Source: CAVQEK01 sp963711495
GTDB lineage: Bacteria; Bacteroidota; Bacteroidia; Cytophagales; Cyclobacteriaceae
Length of the DNA: 64,000 nt
Assembly (NCBI GenBank): GCA_963711495.1
Contig: CAVQEK010000013.1
Location: 1,405,002-1,469,001, forward strand
Reading direction: 5' to 3'
Shown in pieces: positions 18,285 through 27,193 of the stretch; position 1 is the first letter of the stretch; the number at the start of each line of letters is the position of its first letter. A program made the position numbers and the translations under genes. The notes below the pieces were generated by a model. The model saw only the letters and a list, made by a program, of their open reading frames with translations. It made no database searches and was not told the DNA's origin.

Positions 18285-18650
18285 GGCACAAAAGATACCT
18301 TCAAAATATCAAAAGTTATAGAAGAAAGGTAAAATTTAAGCTATGAAAACGCTTAAGTCTGGTTAAATGAGGCAAAAGATCCTTTCAAAACGTCAAAAGT
18401 TACATCGAACCTGACAAAAGTTAGCGCTGATCTGACAAAAGATAGGTCCAACCTGACAAAAGATAAGCCCAGCCTGACAAAAGATCAAAGCAAATCCGCA
18501 TAAGCCTGCATTAAAAACGCATAAGCCTGCAATGATATGACAAAAGGTTAGTCCAATCTGACAAAAGATCCGGCCCGAATGACAAAAGATCCGGCGAATA
18601 TGACAAAAGGTCCGGCCTGGATGACAAAAGATAAGGCTTCAAAAGCAAAA
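18285..18650. repeat. 21-bp phase-locked direct repeat array (about 17 periods)
   Basis: The core TGACAAAAG starts at 18412, 18433, 18454, 18475, 18538, 18559, 18580, 18601 and 18622: every interval is 21 or 63. Degenerate units (GGCAAAAG, GTCAAAAG, ATCAAAAG) keep the same phase back to about 18289. Inside the 63-bp gap two other units, CGCATAAGCCTGCA, also lie 21 bp apart (18497 and 18518). One frame reads as heptads such as LTKDRSN and MTKDPAN but holds in-frame TAA, TAA and TAG codons. It is not a CRISPR: there are no unique spacers between conserved repeats. It could be an iteron-like protein-binding array or a dead heptad-repeat gene. Confidence 0.8.
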
Positions 18651-18865
18651 GTAAAGTTACTGCTAAGAAAAGTTGGCCATGGCGTGTTCAATGGATATGA
18701 ATTGTTTTGGATAGCATAGGTCAACAACGGGTTTTGAGTGTGCGAAAAAACATGACATTTCTCTCAGTATTATATAAATTGAACTTCTGATTCGTAGTGT
18801 CTTGATTGAACCGGCATTTCCTTTAACAATCAGGTTAATGGAATATTTCATAAAATATTGACAAC

Positions 18866-19417
18866 ATGGGAAAATTATATGAAGAAATCACCCCCCAACT
18901 GGCCGACTGGATCTCGGAACAGCATATGTTCTTTGTGGCTACCGCGCCGATCAACGCTGAAGGCCTGGTCAATTGTTCTCCGAAAGGCATGGACACTTTC
19001 CGCATACTCGGTCCGCGAAAAGTTGCCTACCTGGATCTTACAGGAAGCGGAATAGAGACCATCGCCCATCTTCGTGAAAATGGCCGTATTGTATTTATGT
19101 TTTGCGCTTTTGATGACAAACCAAAAATTGTGCGCCTGCATGGAAGAGGGGAAGTGATCACACCGGAAACCACAGAATGGCAAAAACTCCGGAAACATTT
19201 TCCACAATATCCTGGCGCCCGGGCAATCATCCGGGCGTCACTGTTGCGTATTGGAGATTCCTGTGGCTTTGCCGTGCCACTTTACGAATACCGTGCGCAG
19301 CGTGATGTATTGTTGCATTCATCAGAAAAGAAAGGGGAAGAACGACTTCAGAAGTATCGGAATGAAAAGAACGAATATAGCCTCGATGGCCTGTATGGTC
19401 TTGAGCCGAAGGTATAA
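18866..19417 (+). CDS. Pyridoxamine 5'-phosphate oxidase family flavoprotein
   Basis: 183 residues, soluble. The split-barrel FMN-binding family is recognised from FVATAPINAEGLVNCSPKGMDTFRILG near the N-terminus, AYLDLTGSGIETIAHLRENG, and GRIVFMFCAFDDKPKIVRLHGRG; members annotated this way commonly have the C-terminal YSLDGLYGLEPKV. Members bind FMN or F420-like cofactors; this clade's substrate is unknown, and true PdxH activity is unlikely. It is preceded by the gene-poor repeat region, and the next gene is on the opposite strand. Confidence 0.85.
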   Translation: MGKLYEEITPQLADWISEQHMFFVATAPINAEGLVNCSPKGMDTFRILGPRKVAYLDLTGSGIETIAHLRENGRIVFMFCAFDDKPKIVRLHGRGEVITPETTEWQKLRKHFPQYPGARAIIRASLLRIGDSCGFAVPLYEYRAQRDVLLHSSEKKGEERLQKYRNEKNEYSLDGLYGLEPKV

Positions 19418-19582
19418 ACAAAGAAATTCCCACTGGGTTCTTTTACGACGTACCAGGGGAATCGAATCTTTTTTAAAGAAGTAAACAGTTCCTCTTGTTA
19501 ATTTTAATTGGCTGGTGTTACCGGGCTATATTTTGATGTTAGTCATGAAGTCGGTCAAAAGTCCTGGAAGTAATAAGATCCA

Positions 19583-20641
19583 CTAAGATTCAAGCGTCTT
19601 CCTGCTGTATTCAAGACATTTGGCAACTTCTTTTACGGCATCAGAGCCTTCCGGAATTTTATATTCCAGTTCGATTGTGCCCGGGAATGCATATTTCTGA
19701 TCGCGCATGAGGTGAAGTGCCGGAACGAGCGGAGTGTCACCCTGGCCCCAGGGCATATTTTCCTGACCGTCCGTCTTATTTTCCCGGTCCTTCAAATGAA
19801 TGCTCTTGATGCGATCATGTTTATTTCTGATAAATTCCAACGCATCATGATTGCCGGCAGCCACATAATGACCCAGGTCCATATTGATGGCATTGTATTT
19901 TGATTGCGCCAGCGCTGTATCCCAGAGGGTAGGGGTCTGTTGCAGGTGACCGTGGTAGGCCATGTAAATTTTGTGGCGGGCGGCAAATTCACCCAGTTTC
20001 TTGGTTCTTTGATCGTCACCCGGGTGTTCGGTAGTCACGTGGGTTGCACCCAACACTTTGGCTACTCTAAAACCGTAATCGATCTCGGCATCCGTGTTAT
20101 TTTTACCGAACGCACTTGGCTTCCAGGCATAGATGCTCACACCGGCATCATTATACATTTTTTTAAGCTGTACAAACTTTTCCATTGGTACCGATGCTCT
20201 CCATTCAGCAATCTGCTTATCATAATCTTTCATTTGGGCATTCATTTCATCGATATCCTTTTTTTCATCTGGCGTCAGGGCTTCTTTGTTACGCACTTTT
20301 CTCATCAGCGCGTAATAGCCATGACGGTTAACGGGATCTTTTGGTATTCCGGCAAAGCTTTCTGCGGGTTCCCCCATCAATTCTATCGCACTTATACCAC
20401 TGTCAACAATATATTTTAAAGTTGCCTCAGCACTTTGGTCCGGTAAATCCCGATAGGAATAAGTGATAACGCCGATTTGCACGCCTTTGATCAAGGAGTT
20501 GGGTTTTCCAAGATTTTTAAGCAATGCCGGGGTCCCGAAAACTGTCCGGGTACTTATTGCAAGTCCTGCTGTGGCAATCAGTGAAGTTCCAAGAAATTGA
20601 CGACGAGATGATGAATAGTTTGTCTTGTCCAGCTTTTTCAT
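19583..20641 (-). CDS. Tat-exported sugar phosphate isomerase/epimerase-like protein
   Basis: 352 residues. The N-terminus SSRRQFLGTSLIATAGLAIS carries a twin-arginine signal, typical for this family in Bacteroidota. The body is a xylose-isomerase-like TIM barrel: GVITYSYRDLP, AIELMGEPAE, VTTEHPGDDQRTKKLGEFAA, NMDLGHYVAAGNHDALEF, IKSIHLKDRE with likely metal-binding His/Asp/Glu residues, and GTIELEYKIPEGSD. It probably acts on a sugar in the periplasm, in line with the secreted glycosidases around it. The next gene, a cyclase, diverges from it. Confidence 0.85.
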   Translation of the reverse strand: MKKLDKTNYSSSRRQFLGTSLIATAGLAISTRTVFGTPALLKNLGKPNSLIKGVQIGVITYSYRDLPDQSAEATLKYIVDSGISAIELMGEPAESFAGIPKDPVNRHGYYALMRKVRNKEALTPDEKKDIDEMNAQMKDYDKQIAEWRASVPMEKFVQLKKMYNDAGVSIYAWKPSAFGKNNTDAEIDYGFRVAKVLGATHVTTEHPGDDQRTKKLGEFAARHKIYMAYHGHLQQTPTLWDTALAQSKYNAINMDLGHYVAAGNHDALEFIRNKHDRIKSIHLKDRENKTDGQENMPWGQGDTPLVPALHLMRDQKYAFPGTIELEYKIPEGSDAVKEVAKCLEYSRKTLES

Positions 20642-20806
20642 AACAGTAAGGATTCAAAAATTTTAGATGATTACAGAAAAAAACCTCGAAAATAAAGTTA
20701 AACAAAAACAACGCATGGTAAAAAAATATAGTATCAAAACTTATTCGACATTGGTGTAAAACAGGTTACGGGCCAGTTGTATCTACTAGTTTTTGAATGG
20801 TAAAAT

Positions 20807-21931
20807 ATGGAGATTAGGTATATGAAAAATGCCACTCGTTTTAGAAATAGAATGCAAAAAGTAATGATCATTGCTTTTTGCTGGACCCTTTTGGTGTCGC
20901 TATCTTTTATTAATGAATATTTCTTCGTTGCAGATCTGGTTGATCTGAAGAAGTTGAGCGGAAATTATGAATTTTGGCCTGACTTCACCGGACAGGTTAT
21001 CCTCGGAGTATTCGGCGGATTAGTGGGCGGATATCTTTTGGTATTTAAAATGGACTATCGATACAAACACAAATCTTTCGCGTATGGGATCTTTAATTCG
21101 GGGCTGCTATTTGTCATGTACTATCTGATTATAGCGGCCTTTGGACTCTTTTTTATGGCCTTTATCTATTTTTCTTTTAAGTTCGACCCGGACATCGCTT
21201 TTCACAGATCATGGAACAATCTGTTGCTCAATATCGATACACCTTCATTTTTTATTACGATGGGTATGGCGGGAATTTTGGTTTCCGCAACACAATTCAT
21301 GCTACAGGTGAACGATAAATTTGGTCCGGGCATCCTCTGGAAATTTATTACCGGAAAGTATTACCATCCTCGTGAAGAAAAAAGGATTTTTATGTTTCTG
21401 GATCTTAAGTCTTCTACTACGATTGCTGAAAAAATGGGGAACACGCGATATTTCGAGTTGCTCAAGGAAATTTATGAAGATATTACCGAACCAATTCTTG
21501 GTAGCTTGGGGGAAATTTATCAATATGTTGGTGATGAAGTTGTGATCTCATGGCCTGCTGAAAAAGGATTGAGGGGAAAAAATTGCCTGTCTTGTTTTTT
21601 TAAAATAGAAAGGACAATCGAAGAAAAAAAGGAATATTATCTTGAGAAATATGGCCACATACCTTCCTTTAAAGCTGGATTGCATCTCGGTGAAGCAACA
21701 GTGGGTGAAATAGGTGTAATCAAAAAAGACATCGTTTTTTCCGGAGACGTTTTGAACACTACCTCCCGAATCCAGGGGAAATGTAACCAATACAATGTGA
21801 ATATTTTGATATCGTCGACCTTGCTAGAGTGTTTAACATTGAATGAAACGTACAAAAGTATTCCAATAGGAGCGATTAGCCTCAGAGGAAAGGCGGAAAA
21901 AGTGGTATTGAATACGATAAAGGCTGTTTAA
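20807..21931 (+). CDS. Membrane-anchored class III adenylate/guanylate cyclase (paralogue)
   Basis: 374 residues (an ATG at 20822 is an alternative start). Four hydrophobic segments in the first 170 residues precede a cyclase domain with FMFLDLKSSTTIAEKMG, YQYVGDEVVISW, FKAGLHLGEATVGEIGVIKK and GDVLNTTSRIQGKC. Both metal-binding Asp residues, the Lys and the Asn/Arg pair are present. It shares architecture and many residues with the cyclase at 3586-4707, so the two are paralogues about 17 kb apart in opposite orientation. The sensor kinase downstream is separated by 242 bp; a functional link is possible but unproven. Confidence 0.85.
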   Translation: MEIRYMKNATRFRNRMQKVMIIAFCWTLLVSLSFINEYFFVADLVDLKKLSGNYEFWPDFTGQVILGVFGGLVGGYLLVFKMDYRYKHKSFAYGIFNSGLLFVMYYLIIAAFGLFFMAFIYFSFKFDPDIAFHRSWNNLLLNIDTPSFFITMGMAGILVSATQFMLQVNDKFGPGILWKFITGKYYHPREEKRIFMFLDLKSSTTIAEKMGNTRYFELLKEIYEDITEPILGSLGEIYQYVGDEVVISWPAEKGLRGKNCLSCFFKIERTIEEKKEYYLEKYGHIPSFKAGLHLGEATVGEIGVIKKDIVFSGDVLNTTSRIQGKCNQYNVNILISSTLLECLTLNETYKSIPIGAISLRGKAEKVVLNTIKAV

Positions 21932-22173
21932 AAAGACTTAAGAAATATGAAATTTGAGGAACAAGGAAAAAGATCCTTTTCAATTCGAATATATTGTATA
22001 CTCCACATGATTTAAAGCTTTTATCAAACAGTGTAAGATTTTAACACTCAATTTCTGGCATATCGGACATGGCAAGGGTTACTTTTATGGATTTTAAGGG
22101 ATTCTTGAGAGAATATAAATTGTCCAATTTGGGGGAATAGTAACATTTTTAACGGTTAACGGTATCGCAGCAA

Positions 22174-23940
22174 TTGGATTTAAACCTTAATATTTACGGA
22201 GTCACCCTGGTAGTTTCCGGGTTGGCTATTCTTATCTTGACCTTCTTCATTTTTCAGAAAGACGGACCCGTTTCAAACTGGTTTGTTATGGTAAAACTGG
22301 CGATTTCGACCTGGGCCATTGCCTATGGTTTTGAATTGATGCAATCGGCATTGGCCGGTATGTTATTCTGGATAAAGATTGAATATATTGGCATTGGCTT
22401 ACTGCCGGCCTGCTGGATTATTTTTATTTTTCACTATTTGGACAAGGGGAGTTGGTTGACGCCCATCAACTTATTCCTGATTTTCCTCATTCCTGTCACC
22501 ACCTTATTGATGGTATGGACCAATTCCTGGCATCATTTGCATTACCGGCATGTCGCCCTGGACACTACCGGACCTTTTGCCTTGTTGGCTATTACGCCAG
22601 GAATTTGGTATCGCATCCACACTGTATTCTTTTACTTAATGATGGGTTGGGGTACTGTTTTGATCATTACGGCCTACCATAAATCTGAGAGATTGTACAA
22701 ATATCAAAATTTGAGCATTTTGCTCGGAGCCTTAATTCCCTGGGTTATCAATATCATTTACCTATCCGGTCTTCGGCCATATCATCATATCGATCTCACG
22801 CCGTATGGATTTATTGCAACAGCCTTATTCATTAGTTTTGGACTGATCAAATTCAAATTGTTTGATATTGTTCCAATGGCCCGTGGCAAAGCTCTGGAAA
22901 TTATGCATGAGGGTATAGTCATTCTCGATAAGCAATATCGAATAGTTGATTTTAATGATATGATGCAAGAGCTTTTGGGGTCCGGGAAAAAGGACATTAT
23001 CGGTCGTGATTTTTTTCAGCTTTGGCCTGATCAAAACATCATGAAAGCAATTGAGGACAATCGATGCAGTAAGGTAAAAATTGAAAAATCATTCAATAAT
23101 GGAAAAACAAATTTTGAGATTTCCATCAATCCATTCGGAAGACTTAAAGGAGAACGACATGGAACACTGTTGCTCTTTTGGGATATTACAAAACATACTG
23201 TGGATGCTCTTCGAATGAGTGAACAAGCATCGAAATTGGAAGAACTGAATATTCTGAAAGACAAATTGCTTTCCATTATTGCACACGACTTGAGAAGTCC
23301 GCTTACCAATATCAAACAAATGGTTGAAATGATTGAATCCGGCATGATCACGGAAAAAGAACTTAAATTTCTCATTCCCCGATTGTCAAAAAATGTTCAA
23401 TACACTTCTGAATTGTTGGAAAATTTACTCTATTGGTCTAAAAGTCAATTGAAAGGCCTTGACATCCAGTTCGACACTTTTAATATCGAAACCATTATAC
23501 GCAACAATATTGCGTTGGCAGAAACTACAGCAGCCAATAAAAAGATTAGCATAAAGGCGGACCTTAAAATTCAACTTATCGTTTACGCCGACAAATCGAT
23601 GGTCGATTTAGTTTTAAGAAACTTAATGTCCAATGCCGTCAAATTCAGTTTGGAGCAAAGTGAGATTGTGGTTGGAGCGAAATATGTTGAAGATGAAGTT
23701 ATAGTCTATGTTGAAGACCAGGGTGTGGGAATGACTCATGATGTAATCGAGCGATTATTTACGAATGACAATCAAAGTACGGTAGGGACCCAAAACGAAA
23801 AGGGAGCTGGTCTGGGTTTGATGATATGTCGTGATTTTATTGCTAAAAACGGCGGAATGATCTGGGCAGAGAGTGAAGTTGGGAAAGGCAGCACATTTTA
23901 TTTTACATTGCCTAAAGTCAGGAATTCATTGCTGGTCTAG
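22174..23940 (+). CDS. Membrane sensor histidine kinase with 7TM, PAS, HisKA and HATPase domains
   Basis: 588 residues from a TTG at 22174. Residues about 1-230 hold seven membrane segments of the histidine-kinase N-terminal 7TM type (SWHHLHYRHVALDTTGPFAL is in that region). A PAS domain follows (GIVILDKQYRIVDFNDMMQE), then HisKA with the phosphoacceptor His at about 371 in IIAHDLRSPLTNI, and an HATPase domain with N box NLMSNAVKFS, G1 DQGVGM and G2 GAGLGLMIC. No response regulator lies next to it, so it is an orphan kinase. The input signal is unknown. Confidence 0.9.
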   Translation: MDLNLNIYGVTLVVSGLAILILTFFIFQKDGPVSNWFVMVKLAISTWAIAYGFELMQSALAGMLFWIKIEYIGIGLLPACWIIFIFHYLDKGSWLTPINLFLIFLIPVTTLLMVWTNSWHHLHYRHVALDTTGPFALLAITPGIWYRIHTVFFYLMMGWGTVLIITAYHKSERLYKYQNLSILLGALIPWVINIIYLSGLRPYHHIDLTPYGFIATALFISFGLIKFKLFDIVPMARGKALEIMHEGIVILDKQYRIVDFNDMMQELLGSGKKDIIGRDFFQLWPDQNIMKAIEDNRCSKVKIEKSFNNGKTNFEISINPFGRLKGERHGTLLLFWDITKHTVDALRMSEQASKLEELNILKDKLLSIIAHDLRSPLTNIKQMVEMIESGMITEKELKFLIPRLSKNVQYTSELLENLLYWSKSQLKGLDIQFDTFNIETIIRNNIALAETTAANKKISIKADLKIQLIVYADKSMVDLVLRNLMSNAVKFSLEQSEIVVGAKYVEDEVIVYVEDQGVGMTHDVIERLFTNDNQSTVGTQNEKGAGLGLMICRDFIAKNGGMIWAESEVGKGSTFYFTLPKVRNSLLV

Positions 23941-24073
23941 TGAATGCTTTAACGCATGGATTTTTGATGTTTCTTAGCCATGCGTGGTGGGAAAATTTCT
24001 TCTTGAAGAACGATCAAACCAGCCAGTTTTTTTTTGTTGATTACTATCATTGCTTGTTCAATTCACGAAGCTT

Positions 24074-24682
24074 TTAAAATGGTATTTCCATCTGGTTCAA
24101 TGCACTTTTAAACTGAGAGGGGGACTTGAAATGGATGGTTTTAAATCCGAGTCGTTTTGCCGGTGGGAGGTTATACTCCTTATCATCCACGAAAACGGAG
24201 TTCTCCGGTTTTATCCCGAATCGTTCAATTAAGCGTTGGTATATTTCGGGCAATGGTTTTCGTGTCTTTTCTTCACCCGACACCACAATGCCATCAAACC
24301 AATGCAAAAAATCAAATTTATCCAGGGCCACGGGAAAAGTTTCTGTACTCCAGTTGGTGAGGGCATAAACGCTATATTTCGATTTCAGGTGTCTGAGTAT
24401 TTCAACACTTTCTGATATTGGTCCACCGAGCATATCTTCCCAGCGGTCATAAAATACCCGGATAAGTTTTTCGTGTTCCGGGAACCGGCGCACCAACATT
24501 TCCGTTCCTTCGGCCAAGGACCTGCCAGCATCTTGCTGTTCATTCCATTCGGACGTGCAGATATTGTCATAAAACCATTGCATGTCATCGCGGTTGTCGA
24601 AAAAATCGCGATAGACATAATCCGGATTCCAGTCAATAAGCACACCGCCAAGGTCAAAAACAAACGTATTGATTTCAGGCAT
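24074..24682 (-). CDS. HAD superfamily hydrolase (subfamily IA)
   Basis: 202 residues from the ATG at 24682, preferred because FVFDLGGVLIDWNPDY follows at residue 7; the frame from 24736 adds an unlikely leader. Motif I Asp in FDLGG, motif II in YALTNWSTETFP, motif III Lys within EEKTRKPLPEIYQ, motif IV in VFVDDKEYN: all four HAD motifs are present. It resembles haloacid-dehalogenase-like or glucose-1-phosphate-phosphatase-like (YihX type) enzymes. It lies 55 bp downstream of the MtfA-like gene on the same strand, so the two are probably one transcript. Confidence 0.85.
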   Translation of the reverse strand: MPEINTFVFDLGGVLIDWNPDYVYRDFFDNRDDMQWFYDNICTSEWNEQQDAGRSLAEGTEMLVRRFPEHEKLIRVFYDRWEDMLGGPISESVEILRHLKSKYSVYALTNWSTETFPVALDKFDFLHWFDGIVVSGEEKTRKPLPEIYQRLIERFGIKPENSVFVDDKEYNLPPAKRLGFKTIHFKSPSQFKSALNQMEIPF

Positions 24683-24737
24683 CGATTGTTTTAGAATATA
24701 ATTGATGAACCCAAATTTATGTTTTACAAGGCACAAT

Positions 24738-25538
24738 TCAAGATTTGCTGTTTTCCTTTTTTTGGTCAGCCGTATTTTTGTGAAAAATTAATTCCAAGGC
24801 ATTGTAGAGATCGGGGTGTTTTTTTGCCAGCAATTGCGGTTGTTTGAAAAAATATTCACTGGCTACAGAAAAAAATTCGGCTTCATTAAATGTTGCATAT
24901 GGATTGATATCGGAGTGATGTTGATTGATCCTGTTCATTTCATCGTGGATCAATATCATCCAAGGGATGGCGTATTGTTTTTCCATCAGTATTTCAGGGA
25001 TCCCGTCAACGGCCCCGTCTGTTTTGTCCAGCAGGTGCACAAATTCGTGGATGCCTACATTTTCTTTGCCGGCTTCATTTTCAAATCCCTGGTGAAGGGC
25101 AGGCTTCGATAACACCATGGTATGGTTCATAAAACCCCATCCAACCATGCCAGAAATATTTTGGTCTGTATTGGCGGTCTCAAATTTTTGGTTAAATGAT
25201 CCGGGGTAGAGCAAAACCTCTTTGAGTCCATGATAATGCCAGTCAGGGAATTCAAAAATGGGAATCACGGCACTGGCTGCCACCAACAGCCTGTCTGTAT
25301 CGTTGATGATGGTATCTACGCCAGTAATCCTGCATTCTGCCAGAAAATTCCTGACCTTTTGTTCAAAAAGTTTCTTATTGTCGATTTCAAGTTTACGATA
25401 AAAACTTACCTTGTCCTGGAGTATGCTTTTCCATTCCGGGGGGAAGGACTGGTTTAATGCCGGGTTTTTTCGTCGGCGATTTAAAACCATATAAAAAAGG
25501 AAAGCGATAAAGACGGCAAATATTGCTGCGATAACCAT
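24738..25538 (-). CDS. MtfA-like zinc-dependent peptidase with N-terminal anchor
   Basis: 266 residues. One N-terminal membrane helix (AAIFAVFIAFLFYMVLN) precedes the M90/MtfA domain: RNFLAECRITGVDTIINDTD, VAASAVIPIFEFPDW, then the zinc site HEFVH (His about 164, Glu 165, His 168) and a downstream FFSVASEYFFKQP with the expected third ligand Glu. In Escherichia coli MtfA binds the regulator Mlc and has aminopeptidase activity; here the anchor and absence of Mlc suggest only the general peptidase role. The HAD gene follows on the same strand. Confidence 0.85.
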   Translation of the reverse strand: MVIAAIFAVFIAFLFYMVLNRRRKNPALNQSFPPEWKSILQDKVSFYRKLEIDNKKLFEQKVRNFLAECRITGVDTIINDTDRLLVAASAVIPIFEFPDWHYHGLKEVLLYPGSFNQKFETANTDQNISGMVGWGFMNHTMVLSKPALHQGFENEAGKENVGIHEFVHLLDKTDGAVDGIPEILMEKQYAIPWMILIHDEMNRINQHHSDINPYATFNEAEFFSVASEYFFKQPQLLAKKHPDLYNALELIFHKNTADQKKENSKS

Positions 25539-25718
25539 AGAATGCGTTTTTGTTATTGATTTATATTTTAAGGTGCTGATGTCCTCCTAAGTTTATTTTC
25601 AACCGGAGGACACTACTGCTTAATTTATACGGAATGGTCTGGATATGGGGAGGTTTATGACGGTAAATTTTTGAATTATACGAATTTTCTCGGGGCAAGT
25701 AAGATCATTTAAATTATG

Positions 25719-25961
25719 CTACTGATAATCCCCGCTAGCGATTTTGTAGGCATTGAGAATCCGAATGTGTTTATCCGGGTTTAAGTCATATAAAAAGGAT
25801 GGCAGGAATGGATTTTTATATCGTTCATAAAAAAGCCTTCGGATTTTAGTAAAAGTATGGGCGTCTGGAATGGTCAGTAAAAGGTGTTCTACTTCTTCGG
25901 CAAAGCGTGGATTTTTCATCATATGTCCAAATCGCTCGACATATTCTAATTCATTCAACAT
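25719..25961 (-). CDS. Small protein, second of a related pair
   Basis: 80 residues from the ATG at 25961, which lies 4 bp after the stop of the upstream small gene, so the pair looks translationally coupled; the longer frame from 26054 would run through the upstream gene. The motif VEHLLLTIPDAHTFTKIRRL followed by FYERY has the same spacing as ILDIPNCSSFERINFYFINR+Y in its neighbour and IIGHINTKQEMDALEQFFLV+RY in the gene at 26811. No known domain recognised. Confidence 0.6.
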   Translation of the reverse strand: MLNELEYVERFGHMMKNPRFAEEVEHLLLTIPDAHTFTKIRRLFYERYKNPFLPSFLYDLNPDKHIRILNAYKIASGDYQ

Positions 25962-25965
25962 TCGA

Positions 25966-26244
25966 TTACGCTTTATATTTTGAAAGCCCGGAGACCAGCA
26001 GGCATACCCGTTCGATTTCAGGTCTGTCTTTCTCGCTAAATGCATTGATGGCATCCACGATGGAGATGGAATAGCGGTTTATAAAATAAAAATTAATCCG
26101 TTCAAAACTGGAGCAATTGGGTATGTCGAGGATATAATGCTTAAAATTTTGAACCCGGTTAGACTTTAATGCACCAAACAAGGAATCAATGATCTTGATT
26201 TCATTGTTTGAGGGGTTATTGATGAAATAACATCTAAATGACAT
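25966..26244 (-). CDS. Small protein, first of a related pair
   Basis: 92 residues, mostly predicted helical. It shares with its downstream neighbour and with the gene at 26811 the pattern I..I, five residues, F/M..I...F...RY. It is followed after 4 bp by that neighbour. No signal peptide and no recognised family; the rarity of such a trio in one 1.4 kb stretch suggests a local paralogue family. Function unknown. Confidence 0.6.
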   Translation of the reverse strand: MSFRCYFINNPSNNEIKIIDSLFGALKSNRVQNFKHYILDIPNCSSFERINFYFINRYSISIVDAINAFSEKDRPEIERVCLLVSGLSKYKA

Positions 26245-26810
26245 GAGTGTATTCTGATATTTCCAAATATCACATTCATATTTGATTTGAATTTTACTAA
26301 ACCATTAAATATCTGTTAATAAATCAGGGTCAATGTTCAATATATATTAATGAACGGGCTTAAATGATTAAAACTTTTAAGTATTTTTCAATCGCTTGGA
26401 GGATAAGCAAAATTGTCATTATAATTTTGATTGCGACATGGCTAAGAATTTATGCGCTCAGTCGGGTTGCCTCAAAGCCTCGACAATTTCCTTAGGGTTT
26501 ACATCTTTTATTGACAACGTGTATTGGTGAATTCATATAAAATATACTAAATTAGGTAATTGCGCCAAGTTATGGGGAGCAATCAGCAGAAGTAGATTTT
26601 AATACGAAGAAATTTACCCACAGTTCAGGTTTATTCATCAGCCAGCTTGACAAATACCTGCGAAGATTTAGCGTTTTAAATGAATCAGTGCGTTCTTGAC
26701 GGCTCTTCTTTGGTTTTGAAATGGTAAGTTTTGTGTAATATATTATGAGGCCGGAGGAATAGAACTTGTAACATTTATGGATGAATTAATGAGCCAAAAC
26801 CAAATGAAAT
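26245..26810. other. Divergent intergenic region
   Basis: 566 bp of AT-rich DNA between the leftward small-gene pair and the related rightward small gene. No open frame, hairpin or consensus promoter stands out. It probably contains the divergent promoters. Confidence 0.4.
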
Positions 26811-27083
26811 ATGAAAGACAACCAACAATCCGAATTAACCGGTCAAGTCAAAAAAAAATCGGAAGAAATCCATCAAGCCCTCAATAGCAGCGATCTAAAT
26901 CGTGTTTTAAAGATCATTGGGCACATCAATACCAAACAGGAAATGGACGCGTTGGAGCAATTTTTTTTAGTTCGATACAACTACAACTACAAAACCAAAT
27001 TTTTTCAGAAAGGAGACTTTGGGCAGTGCATGAAGCTTTCCGATGTACTGAATAAGCGAATATACATTGACGGACAACAATAA
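26811..27083 (+). CDS. Small protein related to the two leftward small genes
   Basis: 90 residues, charged N-terminus (EEIHQALNSSDLNRVLKIIG) then INTKQEMDALEQFFLVRYNY. The spacing of Ile, Met/Phe, Phe and RY matches the proteins at 25719-25961 and 25966-26244. No known domain is recognised. It lies 110 bp before the PLP decarboxylase on the same strand. Confidence 0.55.
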   Translation: MKDNQQSELTGQVKKKSEEIHQALNSSDLNRVLKIIGHINTKQEMDALEQFFLVRYNYNYKTKFFQKGDFGQCMKLSDVLNKRIYIDGQQ

Positions 27084-27193
27084 AATACACCAGGAGTTTT
27101 TGTTCCGGCCTAACAAAGTTACTTTTCCATCTTACAAAAAAAATCAATCCGGATTGGAACCCAGGTTTGTGCCTTCTATTTTTATTGTTCAAA

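Larger units (their letters stand above)
17373..18865. other. 1.5 kb gene-poor region with decayed fragments and repeats
   Basis: No intact gene is supported. It contains a hairpin repeat (17583-17600), short peptide-like remnants (17615-17740) and a 21-bp-period array (18285-18650). A 75-codon frame at 18094-18321 and an 84-codon minus frame at 17883-18137 overlap each other and have no recognisable content. The base of a decayed insertion or a regulatory/structural DNA region are both possible. Confidence 0.55.

Noticed and set aside
18285..18650. Possible CRISPR array
   Set aside because: The repeats are adjacent 21-bp units with gradual variation and no conserved repeat/unique spacer alternation; no cas gene is nearby.
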